NCBI RefSeq assembly: GCF_002571225.1
Contig: NZ_NVEC01000027.1
Location: 45,260 to 97,923 of the forward strand
Source of the DNA: Bacillus sp. AFS059628
GTDB taxonomy: Bacteria; Bacillota; Bacilli; Bacillales; Bacillaceae_G
DNA: 52,664 nucleotides
Direction of reading: 5' to 3'
Below are positions 9,457-16,839 of this stretch, piece after piece (within the stretch, counting starts at the first letter, position 1; every line of letters starts with the position of its first letter). Under the pieces are notes generated by a model that saw nothing but the letters and a program-made list of their open reading frames with translations, made no database searches and was not told the DNA's origin. The position numbers and the translations under genes were made by a program.

Positions 9457-9571
9457 ATCTGGCGTTCTTTAAGGTAGGAAGTCTGACCTATTTAGATTAA
9501 AAATTATGTATGTAGTTTTAAATGGGAAGAAAAATAATAAAGAATCACTTTATATTGTGGGGAGGTTAAAA

Positions 9572-9596
9572 GTGTGAAAGGGAAAGACTTTCACAC
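9572..9596 (+). promoter_or_regulatory. Hairpin between ribosome binding site and start codon
   Basis: GTGTGAAAG and CTTTCACAC form a perfect 9-base-pair stem with a 7-base loop. GGGGAGG at 9559-9565 lies before it and the ATG at 9605 after it. Folding would bring the distant ribosome binding site near the start codon. Confidence 0.65.
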
Positions 9597-9604
9597 GAAT
9601 ATAT

Positions 9605-10195
9605 ATGGGTTACGTAGGATTATTACTTTCGGGTGCAGCTTTATTTTTAAATAGTCTTGTTATATTAGGAAAAGCAGAGATGAAAAGTGCGGGTGTTTTT
9701 AATTTATTTGTAGGTGCACTACAAATTATTATTCCGTTCTATTTGATCATGATTTCTGACCAAAGCAATTGGACAGTATATTCATATGCAGCTACTTTCT
9801 TATTTGGATTAACCTATTTATATGTAGGTGTTACTTTTATAAAAGGAATGGACAGTAGCGGTTTAGGGTGGTTCTGCATTTGGGTAGCAATTATTGCTTT
9901 ATTCTATATGGTTGTTTCATTTGTTCAATTCCACGATGTTGTGAATGCGTTAACGTGGTTTATGTGGGCATTACTTTGGTATTTATTCTTTGTATTAAAT
10001 ACACAAAAAAAGAACATCAATCAATATCTTGGAAGGATTGCCTTCGTACAATCATGGGTAACATTGACGTTACCTTCACTCTTTTATTTTATGGGAGTAT
10101 GGGGAGAGGGATTCGTATATGAATTATGGGTTTATGTATCTGTAATTTCTATTTTATACTTCTGTTATTGTATTTATAAATATCGAGTACGTTAA
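9605..10195 (+). CDS. AmiS/UreI family urea or amide channel
   Basis: Integral membrane protein of 196 residues with six hydrophobic segments. The opening MGYVGLLLSGAALFLNS and the AGVFNLFVGALQI and FLFGLTYLYVG segments match the AmiS/UreI family, whose members include the H. pylori proton-gated urea channel. It moves urea or short amides across the membrane by facilitated diffusion. No urease or amidase gene is present in the window, so the substrate is open. The ATG at 9605 starts where family members start but has no ribosome binding site in the usual place: GGGGAGG lies about 39 bases upstream, beyond a hairpin. That site is correctly spaced for a GTG at 9574 in another frame, which stops after about 26 codons. 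Confidence 0.87.
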   Translation: MGYVGLLLSGAALFLNSLVILGKAEMKSAGVFNLFVGALQIIIPFYLIMISDQSNWTVYSYAATFLFGLTYLYVGVTFIKGMDSSGLGWFCIWVAIIALFYMVVSFVQFHDVVNALTWFMWALLWYLFFVLNTQKKNINQYLGRIAFVQSWVTLTLPSLFYFMGVWGEGFVYELWVYVSVISILYFCYCIYKYRVR

Positions 10196-10209
10196 TATAT
10201 GTTCTGTAG

Positions 10210-10246
10210 AAAAGCGTGGAATCGTTAAACGAATTCCATGCTTTTT
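10210..10246 (+). terminator. Terminator after the AmiS/UreI gene
   Basis: The stem AAAAGCGTGGAAT pairs with ATTCCATGCTTTTT (one G-T pair) and is followed by TATA. It begins 14 bases after the stop codon. Confidence 0.75.
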
Positions 10247-10309
10247 ATATGTTAACACTTATAATAGAGAGGTAGTATTTTACAATTTATTAAAATGGGG
10301 ATGATGAAG

Positions 10310-11182
10310 TTGAAAAAAGTATTGGTGCTAGGGGGAACAAGATTTTTTGGTAAACATTTAGTAGAAGCGCTTTTGCAAGATGGGCACGATGTAACGATTG
10401 CGACGAGAGGAATTACGGAAGATTCTTTTGGCAGTAGAGTAAAAAGACTTATTGTAGATAGAGAAGATGAAAAACAACTAACAGAGCGTCTAGAAGATAA
10501 AAGTTATGATATTGTATACGATAATTTATGCTATAGCTCGAATGCAGCGAAGATAATATGTGAAGTGTTACGAGGGAAAACGAAGAAATACGTTATGACA
10601 TCTTCAATGGCTGTTTACGAGCCAGCAATAGGCTTGTTAGAAGAAAACTTTAATCCGTATGAGTATGCCATTACGTATGGGGATAGGAAGGATTTTACTT
10701 ATGGTGAAGGCAAGCGATTAGCTGAAGCTGCTGTATTTCAACAAGCAACATTTCCAGTTGTTGCAGTGCGTTTTCCAGTTGTTATTGGAGAAAACGATTA
10801 TACGAAAAGATTACATTTTTACGTTGAACATATTGTGAAACAAGAGCCTGTCGCCGTGAAGCATTTAGATGGAGAGTTGTCATTTATACATGAGAAAGAA
10901 GCAGGAGAATTTTTAGCTTGGTGCGGGATGAAGGACATAGAAGGGCCAATTAATGCTTGTAGCAATGGGGTAGTTTCTACTAGCGAAGTTATTCATTTCA
11001 TAGAAGAAAATACGGGATTAAAAGCACTCGTTCAAGAGGTAGGAGATCATGTAGCGCCTTATAATGAAGTGATTAATTGTACATTACATAATGGAAAAGC
11101 TAGTAAACTAGGATTCCCGTTCCGAGAGTTGAAAATAGAAATAGAACAAGTATTACGTTATTACATACATGCAATGAAATAA
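10310..11182 (+). CDS. NAD-dependent epimerase/dehydratase family protein
   Basis: Extended short-chain dehydrogenase of about 290 residues. The N-terminal VLVLGGTRFFGKHL motif is a Rossmann nucleotide-binding loop, and the middle carries SSMAVYEP followed by a lysine (GEGKRLAE) in place of the classic YxxxK, as in the atypical isoflavone-reductase-like branch. The substrate cannot be told from sequence. I prefer the TTG at 10310 (protein start MKKVLVLGG), because GGGG at 10297-10300 is then 9 bases upstream. ATG codons at 10295, 10301 and 10304 are in frame and would add 2 to 5 residues. It stands alone between two hairpins, so it is probably monocistronic. Confidence 0.85.
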   Translation: MKKVLVLGGTRFFGKHLVEALLQDGHDVTIATRGITEDSFGSRVKRLIVDREDEKQLTERLEDKSYDIVYDNLCYSSNAAKIICEVLRGKTKKYVMTSSMAVYEPAIGLLEENFNPYEYAITYGDRKDFTYGEGKRLAEAAVFQQATFPVVAVRFPVVIGENDYTKRLHFYVEHIVKQEPVAVKHLDGELSFIHEKEAGEFLAWCGMKDIEGPINACSNGVVSTSEVIHFIEENTGLKALVQEVGDHVAPYNEVINCTLHNGKASKLGFPFRELKIEIEQVLRYYIHAMK

Positions 11183-11187
11183 TCATA

Positions 11188-11214
11188 AATCCCCCGGTGG
11201 CAATCCGGGGGATT
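11188..11214 (+). terminator. GC-rich hairpin after the epimerase gene
   Basis: A perfect 10-base-pair stem (AATCCCCCGG with CCGGGGGATT, loop TGGCAAT) starts 5 bases after the stop codon. No T-run follows, so termination may be weak or the stem may protect the 3' end. Confidence 0.6.
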
Positions 11215-11270
11215 CTGGAGGATTTCGACAATACTAATTTTACATTACCAAACTTACCTTATACGCACGA

Positions 11271-11897
11271 CTAATGTGTTTGTGACTGAATTGCTTGTAA
11301 ATACTTTTCATTTACCTGGTCCCAGTTCACTGTATGCCACCAATTGGTAACAAATTCTGGACGCCGATTTTGATACTTTAAATAATAGGCGTGTTCCCAT
11401 ACATCGATGACGAGTAATGGAGTCTTCCCTTCTTGCAGAGGTGTATCTTGATTAGGTGTACTCATAACAGTAAGTTCTTGACCATCAAGGACAAGCCACC
11501 CATAGCCACTTCCAAAACGGCTAATTGCTGCTTTAGACAGTTGATCTTTTAAGTTGTCAAAGGTATTGAAATAATAATCAATTACTTTTGCAACGTCTCC
11601 ATTAGGCTCGCCGCCACCTTGTGGGCTCATTACTTCCCAAAACAGACTATGACAATAATGTCCACCACCGTTATTTCTGACAGCTGTAACAATTTCCTTT
11701 GGTAAAGTTTCTAAATTACATAGTAACTCTTCTAAAGATTTATTATGTAATTCCGTATAGTTTTTTAAAGCAGCATTCAAGTTATTTACGTATGTCGCAT
11801 GGTGTTTTCCATGATGAATAGAAAGTGTGTCGCCATCGATATATGGCTCTAGTTCATCATAGTCATATGAAAGCTTTGGCAATTGAAATGAAGACAT
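11271..11897 (-). CDS. sodA2: Superoxide dismutase, Fe/Mn family (SodA2-like)
   Basis: Cytoplasmic superoxide dismutase of 208 residues that converts superoxide to oxygen and peroxide. Metal ligands are visible: H28 in SIHHGKHH, H83 in CHSLFW, and Asp and His in DVWEHAYYLKY. Y36 matches the conserved gateway tyrosine. The start is the ATG at 11897, behind AAGGAGG; the longer reading would add an implausible 29-residue extension. Where most family members read GGHANHSLFW, this reads GGHYCHSLFW, placing Cys82 next to a metal ligand. From memory this variant and the location beside nos match the second Mn-type SOD of the B. cereus group. It is divergent from nos. Confidence 0.92.
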   Translation of the reverse strand: MSSFQLPKLSYDYDELEPYIDGDTLSIHHGKHHATYVNNLNAALKNYTELHNKSLEELLCNLETLPKEIVTAVRNNGGGHYCHSLFWEVMSPQGGGEPNGDVAKVIDYYFNTFDNLKDQLSKAAISRFGSGYGWLVLDGQELTVMSTPNQDTPLQEGKTPLLVIDVWEHAYYLKYQNRRPEFVTNWWHTVNWDQVNEKYLQAIQSQTH

Positions 11898-12043
11898 AAC
11901 ATTACCTCCTTTCTCTTTAAAAGTTGGTCTTGGTAAAAATAATTTACCTGAGTCAAAAATACACCTATTTTTTATGTAAGTCAATAGTAATCTCTTTAAT
12001 TTTCTGAAAAATATTACAATAAAAGTAACAATTCGACTTTCGT

Positions 12044-12072
12044 TTGTGACTCTTATTCTTTTTGCTTATACT
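12044..12072 (+). promoter_or_regulatory. Sigma-A type promoter of nos
   Basis: TTGTGA at 12044-12049 and TATACT at 12067-12072 are separated by 17 bases, about 40 bases before the nos start. Confidence 0.6.
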
Positions 12073-12112
12073 GTAAAGTAGAACGTTTTGTTGGAATAGA
12101 AGGAGATCGTTT

Positions 12113-13183
12113 ATGAGTAAAACGAAACAATTAATAGAGGAAGCGAGTCAATTTATTACGATTTGCTATAAAGAACTTAATAAAGAACAATTCATAGAAG
12201 AACGTATGAAAGAAATTCAAGTTGAAATAGAAAAGACGGGGACGTATGAACATACATTTGAAGAACTTGTCCATGGATCGCGAATGGCATGGCGCAATAG
12301 TAATCGATGTATCGGAAGACTATTTTGGAGTAAGATGCACATATTAGATGCACGTGAAGTAGATAATGAGGAAGGTGTATATAATGCGTTGATTCATCAT
12401 ATTAAATATGCAACGAACGATGGAAAAGTGAAACCGACAATTACGATTTTTAAGCAATATCAAGGTGAAGAGAATAATATACGAATTTATAATCATCAAT
12501 TAATTCGATATGCAGGATATAAAACAGAAATGGGAGTGATTGGTGACTCTCATTCCGCTGCATTTACGGATTTTTGTCAGGAACTTGGCTGGCAAGGAGA
12601 AGGCACGAATTTCGATGTATTGCCACTGGTGTTTTCTATCGATGGAAAGGAACCTGTATATAAAGAAATTCCTAAAAACGAAGTGAAAGAAGTACCAATT
12701 GAACATCCAGAGTACCCAATTTCATCTTTAGGAGTCAAGTGGTATGGAGTACCGATGATTTCAGATATGCGCTTAGAAATTGGGGGCATTTCTTATACTG
12801 CCGCTCCGTTTAATGGATGGTACATGGGTACGGAAATTGGGGCCCGTAATTTAGCGGATCATGATCGTTATAATTTACTTCCGGCAGTTGCGGAGATGAT
12901 GAAGCTAGATACATCGAGAAACGGTACGTTATGGAAAGACAAGGCATTAATTGAATTAAACGTGGCTGTTTTACATTCCTTTAAAAAACAAGGAGTTAGT
13001 ATTGTTGATCATCATACTGCTGCACAACAATTTCAGCAATTTGAGAAGCAAGAAGCTGCTTGTGGTCGTGTTGTAACCGGCAATTGGGTATGGCTCATTC
13101 CACCATTATCTCCAGCTACCACTCATATTTATCATAAACCGTATCCAAATGAAATTTTGAAGCCGAATTTCTTTCATAAATAG
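12113..13183 (+). CDS. nos: Bacterial nitric oxide synthase, oxygenase domain
   Basis: Heme enzyme of 356 residues making nitric oxide from L-arginine using tetrahydrobiopterin or a similar pterin. It has only the oxygenase domain; the reductase is supplied by other flavoproteins, as in other Bacillus. The heme ligand is Cys66 in WRNSNRCIGR. The substrate region is visible around GWYMGTEIGARNL, and the C-terminal pterin/heme segment around GNWVWLIPPLSPATT. A strong AGAAGGAGA site precedes the ATG at 12113. In B. anthracis and B. subtilis, NOS protects against oxidative damage and antibiotics, which fits the divergent superoxide dismutase gene. Confidence 0.97.
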   Translation: MSKTKQLIEEASQFITICYKELNKEQFIEERMKEIQVEIEKTGTYEHTFEELVHGSRMAWRNSNRCIGRLFWSKMHILDAREVDNEEGVYNALIHHIKYATNDGKVKPTITIFKQYQGEENNIRIYNHQLIRYAGYKTEMGVIGDSHSAAFTDFCQELGWQGEGTNFDVLPLVFSIDGKEPVYKEIPKNEVKEVPIEHPEYPISSLGVKWYGVPMISDMRLEIGGISYTAAPFNGWYMGTEIGARNLADHDRYNLLPAVAEMMKLDTSRNGTLWKDKALIELNVAVLHSFKKQGVSIVDHHTAAQQFQQFEKQEAACGRVVTGNWVWLIPPLSPATTHIYHKPYPNEILKPNFFHK

Positions 13184-13283
13184 TTTGTAGTATAGGGCGT
13201 TTTCTATAAAAATATAATTTTTTTCATTACTGTTACGTAGCAAATGGAAGCCTTTACTCTCGGTTATTTTTGGAAGGAGCTTT

Positions 13284-13312
13284 TTGAACCAAAGAGTTCC
13301 TTATGTTATAAT
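13284..13312 (+). promoter_or_regulatory. Consensus-like sigma-A promoter just upstream of a terminator
   Basis: TTGAAC at 13284-13289 and a perfect TATAAT at 13307-13312 are spaced by exactly 17 bases. Transcription would begin near 13319, only about 10 bases before the hairpin at 13328. It lies in the 362-base gap between nos and the BCCT gene, in which I see no coding region. Confidence 0.65.
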
Positions 13313-13327
13313 CAAATTTCTGTTTCG

Positions 13328-13368
13328 AAGACCTTATAGAAATATAAGGTCTTTTGTTTTGCTTTTTT
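13328..13368 (+). terminator. Strong terminator between nos and the BCCT gene
   Basis: A perfect 11-base-pair stem (AAGACCTTATA with TATAAGGTCTT, tetraloop GAAA) is followed by TTGTTTTGCTTTTTT. It could end nos transcripts, and it would also end transcripts from the promoter at 13284 after roughly 50 bases. Confidence 0.88.
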
Positions 13369-13545
13369 ATGTAAGAGGAATAGAAATTTTCTTTTAAATA
13401 AGGGATTTAGCATATTTTTAGGGACAACATAAGTGTGTAGAAAATTGATGAATTATTATGCTTATATAATCATTATGTTTTGGGTGTAAACAATAAAACA
13501 TAATAAAGTTGTTTTTTTAGATTGCTGAGGAAGGAGGAAGTGTAA

Positions 13546-15114
13546 ATGAGGATGAAGAGTCGAAAAACGGATTGGCCTGTATTTCTTATTAGTGGTGGCT
13601 CGCTTTTATTATTTGTAATTGCGGTTTTCTTAAATAAAAGTTACGTAGAGAGAGTCATTAATAGCAGTTTTACAGCTTCAATTAAATACTTTGGTGCTTT
13701 TTGGCAGATTCTATTAATTGGTACATTTGTTGTTGCAATGTGTATGGCGTTCTCGAAGTATGGGAGAGTTAAACTTGGGGGATTAGAAAAACCTGAGATT
13801 AGTACGACAAAATGGCTTGCTATTATAATGTCTACATTACTGGCCGGAGGTGGTGTTTTCTGGGCAGCGGCAGAGCCGATGTACCATTTAATGACGGTGC
13901 CACCAATACATGAAGGTATAACTGCTGGAACGAAAGAAGCAGTTATGCCTGCTTTAGCACAAAGTTATATGCACTGGGGGTTCCTGGCTTGGACGATTTT
14001 AGGGACAATTAGTGCGGTAGTTATGATGTATGGTCATTATCATAAAGGTATGCCATTAAAACCTCGAACGCTTTTATATCCTATTTTTGGAGAGAAATTG
14101 CGAAAGAGTTGGCTTGGAACAATGATCGATGTATTTGCCATTATTGCGGTAGCGGCAGGGACGATTGGTCCAATTGGATTTTTAGGTCTACAAGCAAGTT
14201 ATGGCCTACAAGCATTGTTTAACATCCCGGATGTGTTTACGACTCAATTAGCCATTATTGTTTGTGTAGTAGCTGTTTCTACTATATCTGCGGTAACAGG
14301 AATTGATAAAGGGATTCAAATTATAAGTAATTTAAATGTTAGGTTAGCAGTTTTATTAATGCTATTCGTATTACTGTTTGGACCAGGTGGATTTATTATT
14401 GATTCATTTGTTTCTTCGTTTGGATTTTATATAAATGAATTTATTCCAATGAGCACATATCGTGGTGATACAACTTGGTTAGGATCCTGGACAATCTTTT
14501 TCTGGGGATGGTTTATTGGGTATGGACCGATGATGGCAATTTTAGTGAGCCGTATTTCAAGAGGAAGAACAATCCGAGAAATAATCGTTGCAATTGGAAT
14601 TATTGCACCGATTATTACAACGTTTTGGTTTACTATTTTGGGAGGATCAGGTGTGTTTTATGAGTTAATGAATCCTGGTTCTATATCGGCAGCATTAAGT
14701 GAATCTGGCATGCCAGCGGCTATGATTGCAATTACAGAGCAACTGCCACTCTCTCACATTATTGGACCGGCATTTCTTTTATTAACAATTTTATTTGTAG
14801 TAACAACAGGGGATTCAATGGCGTATTCGATTTCAATGGCAGTGACTGGAGATGGAGACCCTAGAATTAGCTTACGAGTGTTTTGGTCGCTTATTATGGG
14901 AACAGTTGCAGCGATTCTTTTATACATGGGTGAGGGAAGTATTAATGCGCTGCAATCATTCATCGTAGTAACAGCTGTCCCGGTATCCATTCTGTTATTC
15001 CCAATGCTATGGCTAGCGCCAAAAGTTGCGGGGGAATTAGCTTTAAAGCAAGGTATTGTAAAAGAAGAAGAGAAAACCTCCTTCTTGTTCCAAAAAGCTA
15101 GTAAATCAAAGTAA
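13546..15114 (+). CDS. BCCT family betaine/choline/carnitine transporter
   Basis: Membrane transporter of 522 residues with about 12 segments. The FFWGWFIGYGPMMAILVSR segment followed by SRGRTIREI is the BCCT signature; AGGGVFWAAAEPMYHL near residue 100 is also family-typical. Members import quaternary ammonium compounds with sodium or protons, often for osmoprotection. Which substrate is used here (betaine, choline, carnitine) cannot be decided. GGAAGGAGG precedes the ATG at 13546. The gene follows a promoter-terminator pair at 13284-13368, which suggests either an attenuated leader or a separate promoter in 13370-13530. A terminator follows at 15133. Confidence 0.93.
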   Translation: MRMKSRKTDWPVFLISGGSLLLFVIAVFLNKSYVERVINSSFTASIKYFGAFWQILLIGTFVVAMCMAFSKYGRVKLGGLEKPEISTTKWLAIIMSTLLAGGGVFWAAAEPMYHLMTVPPIHEGITAGTKEAVMPALAQSYMHWGFLAWTILGTISAVVMMYGHYHKGMPLKPRTLLYPIFGEKLRKSWLGTMIDVFAIIAVAAGTIGPIGFLGLQASYGLQALFNIPDVFTTQLAIIVCVVAVSTISAVTGIDKGIQIISNLNVRLAVLLMLFVLLFGPGGFIIDSFVSSFGFYINEFIPMSTYRGDTTWLGSWTIFFWGWFIGYGPMMAILVSRISRGRTIREIIVAIGIIAPIITTFWFTILGGSGVFYELMNPGSISAALSESGMPAAMIAITEQLPLSHIIGPAFLLLTILFVVTTGDSMAYSISMAVTGDGDPRISLRVFWSLIMGTVAAILLYMGEGSINALQSFIVVTAVPVSILLFPMLWLAPKVAGELALKQGIVKEEEKTSFLFQKASKSK

Positions 15115-15132
15115 ATAATTGTATTTATATAA

Positions 15133-15168
15133 AAAGAGGAAGCATCTCATTTGAGATACTTCCTCTTT
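15133..15168. terminator. Bidirectional terminator between BCCT and MFS genes
   Basis: The stem AAAGAGGAAG-C-ATCTC pairs with GAGAT-A-CTTCCTCTTT around an ATTT loop, with one internal mismatch. The A and T flanks fit both converging genes. Confidence 0.82.
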
Positions 15169-15209
15169 CCTATTTATCCAACTATTTTTTTGAAGGATAC
15201 AGTTTCAAT

Positions 15210-16511
15210 CTATTCTAATACTTTATCTTTCGTCTCTGGAACACATAATAACATCGTAACTAAACCAATTGGATAGATAATGAAGATGAGAGATAATGCT
15301 CCCATTAAATTACCACCTGCAGCAAGTAAGCCGATAATAACAGGCCCAAATCCAGCTAAACCACGTCCTGTACCGAAAATAAAGTTTTCTGCTGTAGAGC
15401 GAGCTTCAGCAGGATAGTTTTCGGCTAAAACTGCCCCGAATCCTCCCATCATGCCATTGGCAAAGAATCCAAGCAATGCACTTCCCCATAACAATAATGT
15501 TGAGTCTGTGAATAAGAAGAAGTAAATGAGACAGTATATAGTACCACCGACATAATAGATTGTAAAAGTTTTACGGCGACCAATTTTATCAGCTAGAATA
15601 CCAAAAGTTGCAATACCAATTAGCATACCGATCGTAGAGATGAACATCCAGCCGCTCGCCTTTGCTAATGTGTAGTTATATTTATTCGCTAAAATAGTTG
15701 GCATCCATGTGAAAATTCCATAATATCCGAAGTTTTGGATGAATGACATAATAATAAGACCAATTGTTGTTATCGTTACTTTTTTATTTGCAAATAACTT
15801 TCGGAGTGGGAACTTTTTCATTTGCTTTAGTTGCTCTGCCTCAGTAGTTGTTAAACTACCTTCAGCTTCTTTTTGTAACAATTCTTTTTTGTATCGTTGT
15901 TTTTGTTCCCATATTTTCGGTTCACTTAAACTTTTTCGGACATAGACAGCTAGTAGTGCGGGAATGAGTCCAAATAAGAAAACGGCTCTCCATCCAAAGT
16001 GTGGAACGATAAATGCTGGTAGGAGTGAAGCGACTAGTACGCCGAATTGCCATCCAAGTGCCACAACGGATGTTGCCTTTGCGCGCATTTCTTTCGACCA
16101 TGTTTCAGTTACGATGGCCATTCCAATCCCGAATTCACCACCAACTCCCATTCCAACTAAAAAGCGAAGAATTAATAATTGCCAATAATCTGTTGCGAAA
16201 TAAATGAGTGCTGTTGCGAGTGAAAATAGTAAGATTGTGAAGGCCATCGTACGGATACGACCAAATAAATCAGCAATAAATCCAAATAAATAAGACCCGA
16301 TTAGCATTCCTACTGTGGTGGCTAATGTTAAGTTTCCACCTTCAACAGGGCTTAAATGAAATTCCTTTAAAATGTAGACGAGTACGAAAGATAAGAGCAA
16401 CATATCTAAACCTTCTGCTGCATACCCTAGCGCAGAACCAAATAATGTTTTATATCTTTTCTCTTTCGTCTCCTCTGTTGTTGATTGTACATCAGTAGTG
16501 ACGTTCATCAT
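15210..16511 (-). CDS. MFS transporter under a PyrR-type attenuator
   Basis: Major facilitator of 433 residues with 12 membrane segments and a central cytoplasmic loop rich in charged residues (about 205-245). It resembles the aromatic-acid/proton and sialic-acid-like symporters (GYAAEGLDMLLLSFVLV in segment 1, FGFIADLFGRIRTM after segment 2). The start ATG at 16511 (a second ATG follows directly) has GAGGAGGAG upstream. The leader reads as a PyrR-controlled attenuator, so I infer that expression falls when uridine nucleotides are plentiful. Uptake of a pyrimidine or precursor such as orotate or dihydroorotate is a plausible but unproven role. The family call is firm; the substrate is inference. 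Confidence 0.9.
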   Translation of the reverse strand: MMNVTTDVQSTTEETKEKRYKTLFGSALGYAAEGLDMLLLSFVLVYILKEFHLSPVEGGNLTLATTVGMLIGSYLFGFIADLFGRIRTMAFTILLFSLATALIYFATDYWQLLILRFLVGMGVGGEFGIGMAIVTETWSKEMRAKATSVVALGWQFGVLVASLLPAFIVPHFGWRAVFLFGLIPALLAVYVRKSLSEPKIWEQKQRYKKELLQKEAEGSLTTTEAEQLKQMKKFPLRKLFANKKVTITTIGLIIMSFIQNFGYYGIFTWMPTILANKYNYTLAKASGWMFISTIGMLIGIATFGILADKIGRRKTFTIYYVGGTIYCLIYFFLFTDSTLLLWGSALLGFFANGMMGGFGAVLAENYPAEARSTAENFIFGTGRGLAGFGPVIIGLLAAGGNLMGALSLIFIIYPIGLVTMLLCVPETKDKVLE

Positions 16512-16559
16512 TACTCCTCCTCATTTTCTTTCTACAGTCGCTATGGAAGAATAACAAAA

Positions 16560-16677
16560 GGCCTTCTCACCTGATATGATGAGAAGGCCAAAAATTCATA
16601 CGTATCCCTAAAAAAGGGCATACGTATAGAGTATATTCCGACTTCCTTCTCAACCTCACGGGGTTGGGTTAAAGGAC
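16560..16677 (-). promoter_or_regulatory. PyrR-binding attenuator leader of the MFS gene
   Basis: Read on the minus strand, 16677-16640 holds CCTTTAACCCAACC, the hexaloop CCGTGA, then GGTTGAGAAGG. That gives an upper stem CAACC/GGTTG and a lower stem CCTT/AAGG, matching the PyrR binding loop of Bacillus pyr leaders. A terminator follows (GGCCTTCTCA with TGAGAAGGCC, then TTTTGTT). TGAGAAGG of the PyrR element is exactly complementary to CCTTCTCA in the terminator's 5' arm. This provides the mutually exclusive antiterminator that the PyrR mechanism needs. A third hairpin built on two ATACGTAT copies lies between them (about 16598-16627). Confidence 0.85.
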
Positions 16678-16694
16678 TGTATTATATTACTTTA

Positions 16695-16723
16695 TTTTTA
16701 GCACTCTTCTATTACATTGTCAA
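16695..16723 (-). promoter_or_regulatory. Promoter of the MFS leader
   Basis: On the minus strand, TTGACA at 16723-16718 and TAAAAA at 16700-16695 are 17 bases apart. This places the transcript start just ahead of the PyrR element. The 328-base gap 16512-16839 is filled by this leader and the divergent lytS promoter. Confidence 0.65.
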
Positions 16724-16775
16724 ATAATGAGGGAATTGTTATGTGTAAAATATTTCAAAAGATATTTCATTCTTC

Positions 16776-16805
16776 TTGACGCACACTTCATTATTTTCCC
16801 ATAAT
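16776..16805 (+). promoter_or_regulatory. Probable sigma-A promoter of lytS
   Basis: TTGACG at 16776-16781 and CATAAT at 16800-16805 are spaced by 18 bases, 35 bases before the lytS start. Confidence 0.55.
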
Positions 16806-16839
16806 AAAACTAACTCATATAAAAAGGAATGAATCACGG

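Noticed and set aside
9574-9654. GTG-initiated short frame with a good ribosome binding site before the AmiS/UreI gene
   Set aside because: About 26 codons, out of frame with the clear family match, no recognisable peptide; kept only as part of the hairpin finding.
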